Position numbers and translations under genes: made by a program
Shown: positions 46,449 to 55,491 of the stretch, piece after piece
Position numbering within the stretch: the stretch's first letter is position 1
Layout of the letters: each line of letters begins with the position of its first letter
NCBI RefSeq assembly: GCF_007673775.1
Contig: NZ_VEAF01000005.1
Coordinates: forward strand, 250,157 to 314,156
Direction: 5' to 3'
Length of the DNA stretch: 64,000 bases
From: Curtobacterium sp. 9128
Lineage (GTDB): Bacteria; Actinomycetota; Actinomycetes; Actinomycetales; Microbacteriaceae
The notes under the pieces: model-generated
What the model was told of the DNA's origin: nothing
The model's input: only the letters and a program-made list of their open reading frames with translations
Database searches by the model: none

Positions 46449-47338
46449 TGACCGCCGTCTCCCAGTCGCCCCTCGCCCGTGCTCCCCGCGGCGCGGCACC
46501 CAGGACGGGCGAGCCCCGCAGGGGCCTGCTGCTCTGGATCGCCGAGCACGCCGCACTCGTGGCGCTCGGGGTCCTGACCATCGCACCGATCGTGTTCGTC
46601 GTCCTGACCTCGCTCATGTCGAGCAACCAGGCGCTGACGGCGTCGATCATCCCGGCGCCGTTCGACTTCTCGAACTACGCCCGGGTGTTCGACGAGCTGC
46701 CGCTGGCGCAGTGGTTCGGCAACTCGGCGATGTACGCCGTGCTGGCGACCGCGTTCATGCTCGTCAGCTCGGTGCCGGCCGCCTACGCCCTGGCGCAGAT
46801 CCGGTTCAAGGGCGCGAACCTCGTCTTCACGGTGATCATCGTCGCGATGCTCCTGCCCCCGCAGGTCACCGCGGTGCCGGTCTACGTGATGTGGTCGCAC
46901 CTGCACCTGACCGGCACGCTGTGGCCGCTGATCCTGCCGAACCTGCTCGGGGACGCGTTCAGCATCTTCCTGCTCCGGCAGTTCTTCATGACGATCCCGA
47001 AGGAGTACGGCGACGCCGCCCGGATGGACGGCTGCAGCGAGTGGGGCGTCCTGATGCGGGTCGTCGTGCCGATGGCCCGCCCGGGCATCGCCTCCGCGGC
47101 GATCTTCATGTTCTTCCACTCGTGGAACGACTACTACGGCCCGCTCCTCTACGCGTCCGAGAACCAGGCCGCCTGGCCGGTCGCGTACGGCCTCGCGACG
47201 TTCCGCGGCCAACACGGCACCGACTGGTCGATGACGATGGCGATGACCGTCGTCGTCATGGTCCCGGTCGTCGTCATCTTCTTCTTCGCACAGAAGGCAT
47301 TCGTCGAGGGCATCGCGCTCACCGGCGTGAAGGGATAG
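46448..47338 (+). CDS. Sugar ABC permease, MalG/UgpE type
   Basis: 296-residue permease with six membrane segments and the EAA loop EYGDAARMDGCSEWGVLMRVVVP. The ATG shares one base with the upstream stop (TGATG). No ATPase gene lies in this locus, so a shared MsiK-type ATPase encoded elsewhere probably powers it, as is usual in actinobacteria. Confidence 0.92.
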   Translation: MTAVSQSPLARAPRGAAPRTGEPRRGLLLWIAEHAALVALGVLTIAPIVFVVLTSLMSSNQALTASIIPAPFDFSNYARVFDELPLAQWFGNSAMYAVLATAFMLVSSVPAAYALAQIRFKGANLVFTVIIVAMLLPPQVTAVPVYVMWSHLHLTGTLWPLILPNLLGDAFSIFLLRQFFMTIPKEYGDAARMDGCSEWGVLMRVVVPMARPGIASAAIFMFFHSWNDYYGPLLYASENQAAWPVAYGLATFRGQHGTDWSMTMAMTVVVMVPVVVIFFFAQKAFVEGIALTGVKG

Positions 47339-47345
47339 CACCACA

Positions 47346-48650
47346 GTGAAACTCACAGTCATCGGCGGCGGTTCCACCTACACCCCCGAACTCGTGGACG
47401 GGTTCGCCCGCCTCCGCGATCAGCTCCCCATCGACGAGCTCTGGCTCGTCGACCCCGACCCGGTCCGCCGGGAACTCGTCGGCGGTGTCGCGACGCGGAT
47501 GTTCGCCCACGCCGGCCACCCCGGCACCGTGCACGTGACCGACGACGTCGTCGCCGGGGTCACCGACGCCGACGCGGTCATGCTCCAGCTCCGCATCGGC
47601 GGTCAGGCCGCACGGCAGCAGGACGAGACCTGGCCGCACGAGGCCTGCTGCATCGGTCAGGAGACCACCGGACCCGGCGGGTTCGCCAAGGCGCTCCGCA
47701 CCGTGCCCGTCGTCCTCGAGTACGCCGAACTCGTCCGGAAGCACGCCAAGCCGGACGCCTGGATCGTCGACTTCACGAACCCGGTCGGAATCGTCACCCG
47801 GGCACTGCTCGAGGCCGGCCACCGCGCCGTCGGCCTGTGCAACGTGGCGATCGGCTTCCAGCGGCGCTTCGCGAAGGAGTACGGCGTCGACCCGTCGGCC
47901 GTCCGCCTGGACCACGTCGGCCTCAACCACCTGACGTGGGAGCGGGGGGTGCACGTCACCGACGCATCCGGCGAGCGGGACGTGCTCGACGAGCTCCTCA
48001 CCCCCGAGACCGGAGCCCTCGACCGGATGGCCGAGAGCGTGCACATGGCGCCGGACCTCATCCGCCTGCAGCACGCCGTCCCGTCCTACTACCTGCGGTA
48101 CTTCTACGCGCACGACGTCGTCCTCGAGGAACAGCTCCACGAACCGACGCGCGCGGAGGCCGTCATGGCGACCGAACGGGCACTGCTGGCGAAGTACGCG
48201 GACCCGTCCGTCGTCACGAAGCCGGTCGAGCTCGAGCAGCGCGGCGGCGCGTACTACTCCGAGGCGGCGATCGACGTGCTGTCCTCGATCCTCGGCGACC
48301 GCGGCGACGTGCAGGTGCTCAACGTCCGCAACGACGGCACCTTCCCGTTCCTGCCCGACGACCACGTGATCGAGGTCCCGGCGCGCGTGACCCGGCAGGC
48401 GATCACCCCGCTGCCGGTCGCGCCGCTCGACCCCGACATGGCCGGCCTGGTGGCGCACGTCGCCGGCTACGAGCGGCTCGCGCTCGACGCCGCCGTGCGC
48501 GGCGGCCGCGACCGGGTGCTCCGCGCGATGTGGGCGCACCCCCTCGTCGGGCAGCTCGACCGGGCGGAGCGGCTCACGGACCTGCTGCTCGCCGCGAACG
48601 CCGACCTGATCCCGTGGACACGATCGGAGCAGGTGTCGTGGGCGGGATGA
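47346..48650 (+). CDS. GH4-family phospho-beta-glycosidase
   Basis: 434-residue NAD- and metal-dependent GH4 enzyme. The N-terminal Rossmann site is TVIGGGSTYTPELVDG, and the metal ligands are C165 (GLCNVAIG) and H195 (GLNHL). It resembles 6-phospho-beta-glucosidases, which hydrolyse phosphorylated beta-linked disaccharides. No PTS gene is near; the adjacent BadF-type kinase could supply the phosphate (inference). The GTG start is 8 bases after the MalG-like stop. Confidence 0.92.
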   Translation: MKLTVIGGGSTYTPELVDGFARLRDQLPIDELWLVDPDPVRRELVGGVATRMFAHAGHPGTVHVTDDVVAGVTDADAVMLQLRIGGQAARQQDETWPHEACCIGQETTGPGGFAKALRTVPVVLEYAELVRKHAKPDAWIVDFTNPVGIVTRALLEAGHRAVGLCNVAIGFQRRFAKEYGVDPSAVRLDHVGLNHLTWERGVHVTDASGERDVLDELLTPETGALDRMAESVHMAPDLIRLQHAVPSYYLRYFYAHDVVLEEQLHEPTRAEAVMATERALLAKYADPSVVTKPVELEQRGGAYYSEAAIDVLSSILGDRGDVQVLNVRNDGTFPFLPDDHVIEVPARVTRQAITPLPVAPLDPDMAGLVAHVAGYERLALDAAVRGGRDRVLRAMWAHPLVGQLDRAERLTDLLLAANADLIPWTRSEQVSWAG

Positions 48651-49741
48651 GCCGAGCCGGCGGGGCGGGGACGGCCCGGGCCTCCCGTCCGGCAGCCCCG
48701 TCGACGACGCTGCCGACCGGAGCCACCGGCGACGTCGTGCTCGCGGTGGACGGCGGCGGCAGCAAGACCGACGTGGTGGCGATCGGCCTGGACGGCACCC
48801 TCGTCGCCCACGCCCGCGGTCCGGGCTCGAACCCGCAGGTGCGCGGATGGGCACTCGCCGGCCCGATCCTCGACGACGTCCGAGCCCGGGTCCTGCGGGA
48901 GCTCGGCGACCGGCGGATCCTGACCACGCACGTGTACCTCGCGGGGCTCGACCTGCCGGACGAACTCGTCGCGGCCGGGGCCGCACTCGCCCACTGGGAC
49001 GAGGACGGCGGCGCGCCGGACGTCCTCGACAACGACCTGTTCGCCCTGCTGCGCGCCGGGACGCTGTCGCCGGACGCCGCGGCCGTGGTGTGCGGGACCG
49101 GCATCAACGCCCTCGCGGTGCGCGCCGACGGGGAGACGTCCCGGTTCCCGGCGATCGGCGACGTCTCCGGGGACTGGGGCGGCGGTGCGTACCTCGGCAA
49201 CCGGGCACTCTGGCACGCGGCTCGGGCGGACGACGGCCGCGGTCCGTCGACGGGCCTCGTCCGGGCTGTGCCGGCGGCGCTCGGGCTGGACTCCGTGCGC
49301 GAGGTCATCGAGGCGATCCACTTCGGACGGCTCGACGAGCGCGTGTTCAACCGGCTCTGCCCCGTGCTGTTCGACGTCGCGGCGACCGGTGACGAGGTCG
49401 CCCTCGGGGTCGTGGCGCGGCAGGCGGAGGAGATCGTGCTCCTGGCGTCGGTCGCACTCGGGCGCCTGGGCCTCGGCGGGTCGGCGACGTCGCCGGTGCC
49501 CGTCGTGCTCGGCGGCGGCGTGCTCGCGGCACGGCATCCGCTGCTCGTCGACGCGGTCGTCGCCGGGCTTGCCGCGCGTGTCCCGGGAGCCGTACCGACG
49601 TGGGTCACCGCTCCCCCGGTCCTGGGTGCGGGGTTCGCGGCGCTCGAGGCGGTCGGCGCCGGTCCGGAGGCGCTCGAGGAGTACCGCGCAGCCGTGCTGT
49701 CCCGCTCCTTCGCGAGCACGGCGGCGCTCCCGCTCGCCTAG
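48647..49741 (+). CDS. BadF/BadG-type ATPase, putative sugar kinase
   Basis: 364-residue ASKHA-fold protein like N-acetylglucosamine/glucosamine kinases. Phosphate-1 motif LAVDGGGSKTDVV, then GTGINALAVRADG and DWGGGAYLGNRAL. The first 30 residues are a low-complexity tail whose DNA carries a GCCTCCCG repeat arm. The ATG overlaps the GH4 stop. Likely role is to phosphorylate the imported sugar so that the GH4 enzyme can use it, or the freed amino sugar (inference). Confidence 0.88.
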   Translation: MSRAGGAGTARASRPAAPSTTLPTGATGDVVLAVDGGGSKTDVVAIGLDGTLVAHARGPGSNPQVRGWALAGPILDDVRARVLRELGDRRILTTHVYLAGLDLPDELVAAGAALAHWDEDGGAPDVLDNDLFALLRAGTLSPDAAAVVCGTGINALAVRADGETSRFPAIGDVSGDWGGGAYLGNRALWHAARADDGRGPSTGLVRAVPAALGLDSVREVIEAIHFGRLDERVFNRLCPVLFDVAATGDEVALGVVARQAEEIVLLASVALGRLGLGGSATSPVPVVLGGGVLAARHPLLVDAVVAGLAARVPGAVPTWVTAPPVLGAGFAALEAVGAGPEALEEYRAAVLSRSFASTAALPLA

Positions 49742-49842
49742 GGCGTGCCGGGTGCGGTCCGGCACTCGTCTGCGCCACGGCCCGCGCTCGGCTTCGCCAC
49801 GTCGCTCGCGGCTCCGCACGTCCCGCGGCTTCGCCCGTCCCG

Positions 49843-49889
49843 CGCTGAGCGACACTGCACGGGCTCGACGGCGCTGCGGTGTCGCTCAG
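49843..49889. repeat. GCTGAGCGAC hairpin element, copy 2
   Basis: Arms CGCTGAGCGACAC (49843-49855) and GTGTCGCTCAG (49879-49889); loop with CACGGGCTCGACGGC, close to copy 1. It lies between the kinase and the convergent methyltransferase, so it may act as a terminator for both. Confidence 0.85.
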
Positions 49890-49912
49890 TGCGAAACGGC
49901 GGAGCGCCCGGC

Positions 49913-50632
49913 TCAGGCGTCGCGGATCGCGAGCACCCGGTGCGGGGCCACCGCCTCGGCCCGCCAGCCTCCGGGCAGCGTGGCGTGCAGTTCCGGCAGC
50001 GTGAAGCTCCGACGGATCGAGCGCAGCCCGTCCACACGCACGAAGGTCCCCGCGGCGACGAGCGGCGACGCCAGCGCGTAGGCCCGGTACGCCGACACCG
50101 ACCGCCGGATGTCCGAGTGCAGGCTCCGCCCGGACGCGAGCTGCTCGGAGTCGCCGAGGAACGCCGTCCGTGCCGCGTCGTCGAGGTGGTGCAGCACGTG
50201 GTTCGACACCACCACGTCGAACCGCTCCCCGGCCGCCACGAGGTCACCGCTCGACTGCTGCCGGAACGAGACCCCGCGCGGCGTCGAGCGCGCGGCCGCC
50301 TCGATCGCCCGGTGGTCGGGATCGACGCCGACGACCTCGAGGTCGAACCCGTCGCTGGCCGCCCACCGGACGAGCGCCCGTGCGAGGTCGCCCCCGCCAC
50401 AGCCCAGGTCGAGGATGCGTCCTCGTCCCTGCGCCGGCAGCGCCGGCACGACGTGGGTCCGCCAGACGGAGCGCCATCCGCTGACGAGGGCGTTGACCAC
50501 GGCGAACCGCCGGAAGGTGCGTTCCAGGGCGCGCGGGTCGCAGTCCGGGTCGTCCATGAGCTCCCGGAGGGTCAGGTCGCGCGTCCGCAGGTCGACCGGG
50601 AGGCTCGGCTCGCCTCCGTCGGCTCGACTCAC
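49913..50632 (-). CDS. SAM-dependent methyltransferase (coupled to a type III PKS)
   Basis: 239-residue class I methyltransferase; the SAM site is ILDLGCGGGDLAR (73-85), and VVSNHVLHHLDD follows. It resembles the methyltransferases paired with type III polyketide synthases in actinobacterial alkylresorcinol/alkylpyrone clusters. The GTG start overlaps the PKS stop. A GGAGGCTCGG/GCCTCC copy (50596-50618) lies in its N-terminal coding sequence. Confidence 0.88.
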   Translation of the reverse strand: MSRADGGEPSLPVDLRTRDLTLRELMDDPDCDPRALERTFRRFAVVNALVSGWRSVWRTHVVPALPAQGRGRILDLGCGGGDLARALVRWAASDGFDLEVVGVDPDHRAIEAAARSTPRGVSFRQQSSGDLVAAGERFDVVVSNHVLHHLDDAARTAFLGDSEQLASGRSLHSDIRRSVSAYRAYALASPLVAAGTFVRVDGLRSIRRSFTLPELHATLPGGWRAEAVAPHRVLAIRDA

Positions 50633-51768
50633 CGGCTGCTCCCCACACGCTCCGGAACGGCGCTGACGGCTGCCGCAACGGCCCCGTCCGGCTGCCCGAC
50701 CGCGGTCAGGTGTGCGCTCTCGACGGTCAGTCCCGGACCGAACGCCAGCGCGACGACCGGCGTCCCGTCCTCGACGCCGGCGTCGAGTGCGTCGCGCAGG
50801 ACGAACAGCACCGTCGCGCTCGACATGTTGCCGTGGTCGCGGAGCACCGCCCGGCTGCTCGCCATCGCCGAGTCCGGGAGGTCCAGCGCGTCCTGCGTCC
50901 GGTCGAGGATCGCCCGACCGCCGGGGTGCACCGCCCAGATCGGCACCGCCGCCGCCGGCCCGTCGAGCAGGGACGAGACCGCTTCGACGACCGTGGCGCC
51001 GACGAGCTTCGGCACCGCCGTGCTCAGGACCATCTCGAAGCCCTCGTCGCCGATGTTCCAGGCCATCTCGGACGCACCCTCCGGCACGACCGTCGTCGCG
51101 AACGCATCGAGCCGGAGGCCGGGGCCGTCGGCGGTGACGACCACACCGGCGGCACCGTCCCCGAACACGCTGTTCGCGACGATCTGGTCGGGGTCGTCCG
51201 AGGCGCGCACATGCAGCGTGCAGAGCTCGGCGCAGACCACGAGCACGACGGCGGTGGGGTCCGCCTCGGCGAAGGCCGCTGCGCTCCGGATTGCAGGGAA
51301 CGCCGCACAGCACCCCATGAAGCCGATGTGGTGCCGGAAGACGCCGCGGGGCAGACCGAGTTCCTGCACGATCGCCAGGTCGGGCCCCGGCTGCGTGAAC
51401 CCGGTGCACGACACGGTGATGAGGTGCGTCACCGCCGCCGGGTCGGTGCCCGATCGCTCGAGGGCGTCGCGGGCGGCGGCGACGAACAGTGGCGGGGCCA
51501 GTTCGCGGTACCGGTCGTTGCGCATGCCGGTCGAGGGCGAGTGCAGCGTGCCGGTGTCGTCCCGGAACGCGCCGGGCGTCCGGTCGACGTCGAGCTCGGG
51601 GAGGACCGTGTGCCGGTGCTCGACCGCGGAGGCGTCGAACGCCGCCGGGAGGATCCGGCTCCCGAGTCGTCCGAGCCCGGGTTGCCGGGCGAAGAGGTCT
51701 CGGACGGCGGACTGTTCCAACGTCGTCGGAGGGACGGCGGTACCGATGGCGCGGATCGTTGCGGACAC
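50629..51768 (-). CDS. Type III polyketide synthase (chalcone synthase-like)
   Basis: 379-residue homodimeric-type PKS. The Cys-His-Asn catalytic triad reads C153 (FMGCCAAF), H281 (WAVHPGGRAI) and N314 (DHGNMSSATV). The early block GTAVPPTTLEQS is typical. It would condense malonyl-CoA onto a fatty acyl starter to form an alkylresorcinol or alkylpyrone; the tailoring partner is the coupled methyltransferase. No prenyltransferase or oxidase gene follows. Confidence 0.93.
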   Translation of the reverse strand: MSATIRAIGTAVPPTTLEQSAVRDLFARQPGLGRLGSRILPAAFDASAVEHRHTVLPELDVDRTPGAFRDDTGTLHSPSTGMRNDRYRELAPPLFVAAARDALERSGTDPAAVTHLITVSCTGFTQPGPDLAIVQELGLPRGVFRHHIGFMGCCAAFPAIRSAAAFAEADPTAVVLVVCAELCTLHVRASDDPDQIVANSVFGDGAAGVVVTADGPGLRLDAFATTVVPEGASEMAWNIGDEGFEMVLSTAVPKLVGATVVEAVSSLLDGPAAAVPIWAVHPGGRAILDRTQDALDLPDSAMASSRAVLRDHGNMSSATVLFVLRDALDAGVEDGTPVVALAFGPGLTVESAHLTAVGQPDGAVAAAVSAVPERVGSSR

Positions 51769-51898
51769 TCCTCATCCTGTCACCGGGTCGGTGATGCGTC
51801 CCCAGGATCACGGCAGAGACGCAGGATCACCGAGCGCTCCGGGGGCGGCCGGAGCGGACCGGAGCGCAGCGAGGCGGCCGGAACGGGCCGGAGCCCAG

Positions 51899-51960
51899 CG
51901 AACCGTGGGACGGACACGACACCACGTCAGTGCGTGGTGCGGTGTCCGTCCCGCGGTTCG
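51899..51960. terminator. Terminator hairpin after gatB
   Basis: Long hairpin with arms CGAACCGTGGGACGGACAC ... GTGTCCGTCCCGCGGTTCG and an inner CACCAC/GTGGTG stem, 11 bases past the gatB stop on the minus strand. Confidence 0.85.
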
Positions 51961-51971
51961 GTGCAGTGCTG

Positions 51972-53474
51972 CTAGGCCTGCGCGCGCTCCAGGACGAGCT
52001 CGCGGACGCGCGCGGCGTCCGCCTGGCCCTGCATCGCCTTCATCACGGCGCCGATGATCGCGCCGGCGGCCTGGACCTTGCCGTCCTTGATCTTCGCGAG
52101 GACGTCCGGCTGCGCGGCGAGTGCCTCGTCGACGGCTGCGGTGAGAGCGGAGTCGTCGGAGACCACCTTGAGCCCGCGGGACTCCACGACCTGTGCCGGC
52201 GAGCCCTCGCCGGCGATGACGCCGTCGAGCACCTGGCGAGCCAGGCGGTCCGTGAGGTCACCCGCCTCGACGAGTCCGATCAGCTCGGCGACGTGCGCGG
52301 GGCTGACGAGGTCGCCTGCAGCGGCGTCCCGCGTGTTGGCGACACGGCTGATCTCGCCGGTCCACCACTTGCGTGCCGCCTGGGCCGGGGCGCCGGCAGC
52401 GACCGTCGCCTCGACCTCGTCGAGCAGCCCGCCGTTCACGACGTCCTGGAACTCGAGGTCGGCGAAGCCCCACTCGCCCTTGAGCCGACGACGACGGGCG
52501 ACGGGCGCCTCGGGCAGGGAGGCCCGCAGCTCCTCGATCATCGCCGGGTCGGGGACGACCGGGAGCAGGTCGGGCTCCGGGAAGTAGCGGTAGTCGTCGG
52601 CGTCGGACTTCGGGCGACCTGCGGACGTCCGACCGGTGTCCTCGTGCCAGTGCCGGGTCTCCTGGGTGATCGTCCCACCGTCCGCGAGGATCGCCGCCTG
52701 CCGCTGGATCTCGTAGCGGATGGCGCGCTCGACGGCCCGGAACGAGTTGACGTTCTTCGTCTCGGTACGGGTACCGAGCTTCTCCTGACCCCAGGGGCGC
52801 AGCGAGATGTTCGCGTCACAGCGCAGGTTCCCGCGCTCCATGCGGGCCTCGGAGACGCCGAGCGCACGCACGAGGTCACGGATGACCTGCACGTAGGCGG
52901 CACCGAGCTCGGGTGCGCGGTGCGCGGCGCCGAAGATCGGCTTCGTGACGATCTCGACGAGCGGCACACCCGCCCGGTTGTAGTCGACGAGGGAGTACTC
53001 GGCGCCCTGGATGCGCCCGGTCGCGCCACCGACGTGCGTGAGCTTGCCGGCGTCCTCTTCCATGTGGGCGCGTTCGATCGGCACCTGGAAGAGCGTGCCG
53101 TCGGCGAGTTCGACCTCGACCTCCCCCTCGAAGGCGATGGGCTCGTCGTACTGCGAGATCTGGTAGTTCTTCGGGTTGTCCGGGTAGAAGTAGTTCTTCC
53201 GCGCGAACCGGGAGGACTCGGCGATCGAGCACCCGAGCGCGAGCCCGAGGTTGATCGAGAAGCGCACGGCCTGCTCGTTCACGACCGGCAGCGAGCCCGG
53301 CAGGCCGAGGTCGACCGGCGTGACGTTGGTGTTCGGTTCGCCGCCGAAGAAGTTCGGCGCGTCCGAGAACATCTTCGTCTTCGTCGCGAGCTCGACGTGC
53401 ACCTCGAAGCCGAGGACCGGCTCGAAGCGCTCGATCGCCTCGTCGAAGTCCATGAGTGCGTCCTTGGCGGCCAT
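51972..53474 (-). CDS. gatB: Asp/Glu-tRNA amidotransferase subunit B
   Basis: 500-residue GatB, which binds and phosphorylates misacylated Glu-tRNA(Gln) or Asp-tRNA(Asn). Signatures: [35 protein letters not shown] and the C-terminal YqeY/helical tail. Zinc Cys usual in some GatB are not all present. The ATG shares one base with the gatA stop (TGATG). GatCAB implies the organism lacks a glutaminyl-tRNA synthetase, as is usual for actinobacteria. Confidence 0.97.
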   Translation of the reverse strand: MAAKDALMDFDEAIERFEPVLGFEVHVELATKTKMFSDAPNFFGGEPNTNVTPVDLGLPGSLPVVNEQAVRFSINLGLALGCSIAESSRFARKNYFYPDNPKNYQISQYDEPIAFEGEVEVELADGTLFQVPIERAHMEEDAGKLTHVGGATGRIQGAEYSLVDYNRAGVPLVEIVTKPIFGAAHRAPELGAAYVQVIRDLVRALGVSEARMERGNLRCDANISLRPWGQEKLGTRTETKNVNSFRAVERAIRYEIQRQAAILADGGTITQETRHWHEDTGRTSAGRPKSDADDYRYFPEPDLLPVVPDPAMIEELRASLPEAPVARRRRLKGEWGFADLEFQDVVNGGLLDEVEATVAAGAPAQAARKWWTGEISRVANTRDAAAGDLVSPAHVAELIGLVEAGDLTDRLARQVLDGVIAGEGSPAQVVESRGLKVVSDDSALTAAVDEALAAQPDVLAKIKDGKVQAAGAIIGAVMKAMQGQADAARVRELVLERAQA

Positions 53475-55021
53475 CAGACCACGCCTTCCTCTGCTGCCGA
53501 CTGCTGACCGAGGTCGAGGTCGGGGATCCGGTCGATGAGCGGAGCACCCCACTGCTGCTCGAGCAGACGCTCCAGGGCGGCGCCGTAGCGGTACAGCCGG
53601 GCGTCCTCACGCTGGGGGGCCATCAGCTGCACGCCGGTGGGCAGCGAGTCCTCCGGCGCGAGACCGTTCGGGATGCTCATGCCGGGGACACCGGCGAGGT
53701 TCGCCGGGATCGTCGTGAGGTCGTTGAGGTACATCGAGAGCGGGTCGTCGAGCCGTTCCCCGAGCGGGAACGCGGTCGTCGGCGCGGAGGGGCTGATGAG
53801 CAGGTCGACCTCGGCGAACGCCTTGTCGAAGTCGCGCTGCACCAGCGTCCTGACCTTCTGCGCGCTGCCGTAGTAGGCGTCGTAGTACCCGGCGCTCAGC
53901 GCGTAGGTGCCGAGGATGATGCGGCGCTTGACCTCCGGTCCGAAGCCGGCTTCACGCGTGGCAGCCATGACGTCCTCGACCGTCGCGCCACCCTCCGGCG
54001 TGACCCGGAGCCCGAAGCGGACCGAGTCGAACTTCGCCAGGTTCGACGACGCCTCGGCCGGGAGGATCAGGTAGTACGCGCTGATGGCGTACGCGAAGCT
54101 CGGCGCGTCGATCTCGACGACGACCGCCCCGGCGGCCTCGAGGATCGCGACGGTCTCCTGGAAGCGCTGGGTGACGCCAGCCTGGAAGCCCTCGCCGCCG
54201 GCGAGTTCCTTGACGACGCCGACGCGCAGGCCGGCGAGCGTGTCGGCCTGCAGCCCGTCACGGGCGGCGGCGGCGAACGACGGCCACTCCTGCGGGATCG
54301 ACGTGGAGTCCTTCGGGTCGTGCCCGCCGATGACGTCGTGCAGCAGTGCTGCGTCGAGGACGGTCCGGGCGACCGGGCCGACCTGGTCGAGGCTCGACGC
54401 GAGGGCGATCGAGCCGTAGCGGCTCACACCGCCGTACGTGGGCTTCACGCCGACGGTCCCGGTCACGGCACCGGGCTGACGGATCGACCCGCCGGTGTCG
54501 GACCCGAGCGCCAGCGGTGCCTCGTGCGCGGCGACCGCGGCGGCGGAACCGCCGCCGGAACCGCCGGGGATGCGGTCGAGGTCCCACGGGTTGCGCGTCG
54601 GGCCGAACGCCGAGAACTCGGTCGTCGACCCCATGGCGAACTCGTCCATGTTCGTCTTGCCGAGCGGGACCATGCCGGCGCGCCGGAGCTTGGCGACCGT
54701 CGTGGCGTCGTACGGCGGCACCCATCCTTCGAGGATCTTCGACCCCGAGGTGGAGGGCATGTCGATCGTGCAGAGCACGTCCTTGATGGCGACGGGCACG
54801 CCGGCGAGGGCGCCGAGGTCGTCACCGGCGGCACGGCGCGAGTCGATCGACTTCGCGACGGCGAGGGCGTTCTCGTTCACGTGCAGGAACGCGTGCACGT
54901 CCGGGTCGACGGCCGCGATGCGGTCGAGGTGGGCCTGCGTCGCCTCGACGCTGGAGACGTCGCGCGCCACGAGGGCGTCCGCGAGCGCCGCGGCGCTGAG
55001 GCGGGTGATGTCGTCGGTCAC
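53474..55021 (-). CDS. gatA: Asp/Glu-tRNA amidotransferase subunit A
   Basis: 515-residue amidase-signature enzyme that releases ammonia from glutamine. The Ser-Ser-Lys set lies in [22 protein letters not shown] and [16 protein letters not shown] start overlaps the gatC stop (GTGA). Second gene of the gatCAB operon. Confidence 0.97.
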   Translation of the reverse strand: MTDDITRLSAAALADALVARDVSSVEATQAHLDRIAAVDPDVHAFLHVNENALAVAKSIDSRRAAGDDLGALAGVPVAIKDVLCTIDMPSTSGSKILEGWVPPYDATTVAKLRRAGMVPLGKTNMDEFAMGSTTEFSAFGPTRNPWDLDRIPGGSGGGSAAAVAAHEAPLALGSDTGGSIRQPGAVTGTVGVKPTYGGVSRYGSIALASSLDQVGPVARTVLDAALLHDVIGGHDPKDSTSIPQEWPSFAAAARDGLQADTLAGLRVGVVKELAGGEGFQAGVTQRFQETVAILEAAGAVVVEIDAPSFAYAISAYYLILPAEASSNLAKFDSVRFGLRVTPEGGATVEDVMAATREAGFGPEVKRRIILGTYALSAGYYDAYYGSAQKVRTLVQRDFDKAFAEVDLLISPSAPTTAFPLGERLDDPLSMYLNDLTTIPANLAGVPGMSIPNGLAPEDSLPTGVQLMAPQREDARLYRYGAALERLLEQQWGAPLIDRIPDLDLGQQSAAEEGVV

Positions 55022-55317
55022 TGTTCTTCTCCCAGGATGGCCGTCACACGGAACCGCTCGCCGTCGGAGTCGGGCGCCCCGGAGAGCGCCTGCTGCTGCG
55101 TGAGCGTCTCGCCGACCACGTCGGGTCGGAGGACGTTCGGCAACGCGACCGGGTGGCTCGTCGCGGGGACGTCCGGCGTGGCGACCTCGGTCACCTTCGC
55201 GACGCTGTCGACGATCTGCGACAGCTCCCCGGTCAGCTTGGCGATCTCGTCCGGCGTGAGGGCGATGCGCGCGAGGTTCGCCAGGTGGGCGACCTGCTCG
55301 CTCGTGATGTCAGGCAT
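55018..55317 (-). CDS. gatC: Asp/Glu-tRNA amidotransferase subunit C
   Basis: 99-residue GatC, a helical linker between GatA and GatB. The family block [21 protein letters not shown] starts at residue 4 and RPDVVGETL is near the C-terminus. First gene of the operon. Confidence 0.96.
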   Translation of the reverse strand: MPDITSEQVAHLANLARIALTPDEIAKLTGELSQIVDSVAKVTEVATPDVPATSHPVALPNVLRPDVVGETLTQQQALSGAPDSDGERFRVTAILGEEQ

Positions 55318-55434
55318 GGTGCTCCGTCGATCGGTTCGTGGAAGCACCCAGTCTATTGGCCGCTTCGACCGGGGTCGGTTGCGACCCCGCCGCTGTGGAC
55401 GGGTCGCCCTCGGCGACGAGGGTGTGGAGGAACC

Positions 55435-55483
55435 GCCTGGAGGCCCGGTGCCGGTCCGTCGGACCGCCACCGGGCCTCCAGGC
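55435..55483. terminator. GGAGGC-family hairpin, terminator of the PBP gene
   Basis: 16-bp stem GCCTGGAGGCCCGGTG / CACCGGGCCTCCAGGC plus an inner CGGTCC/GGACCG stem after one mismatch. It lies 8 bases past the minus-strand PBP stop and before gatC. Confidence 0.85.
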
Positions 55484-55491
55484 CGTCGCCG

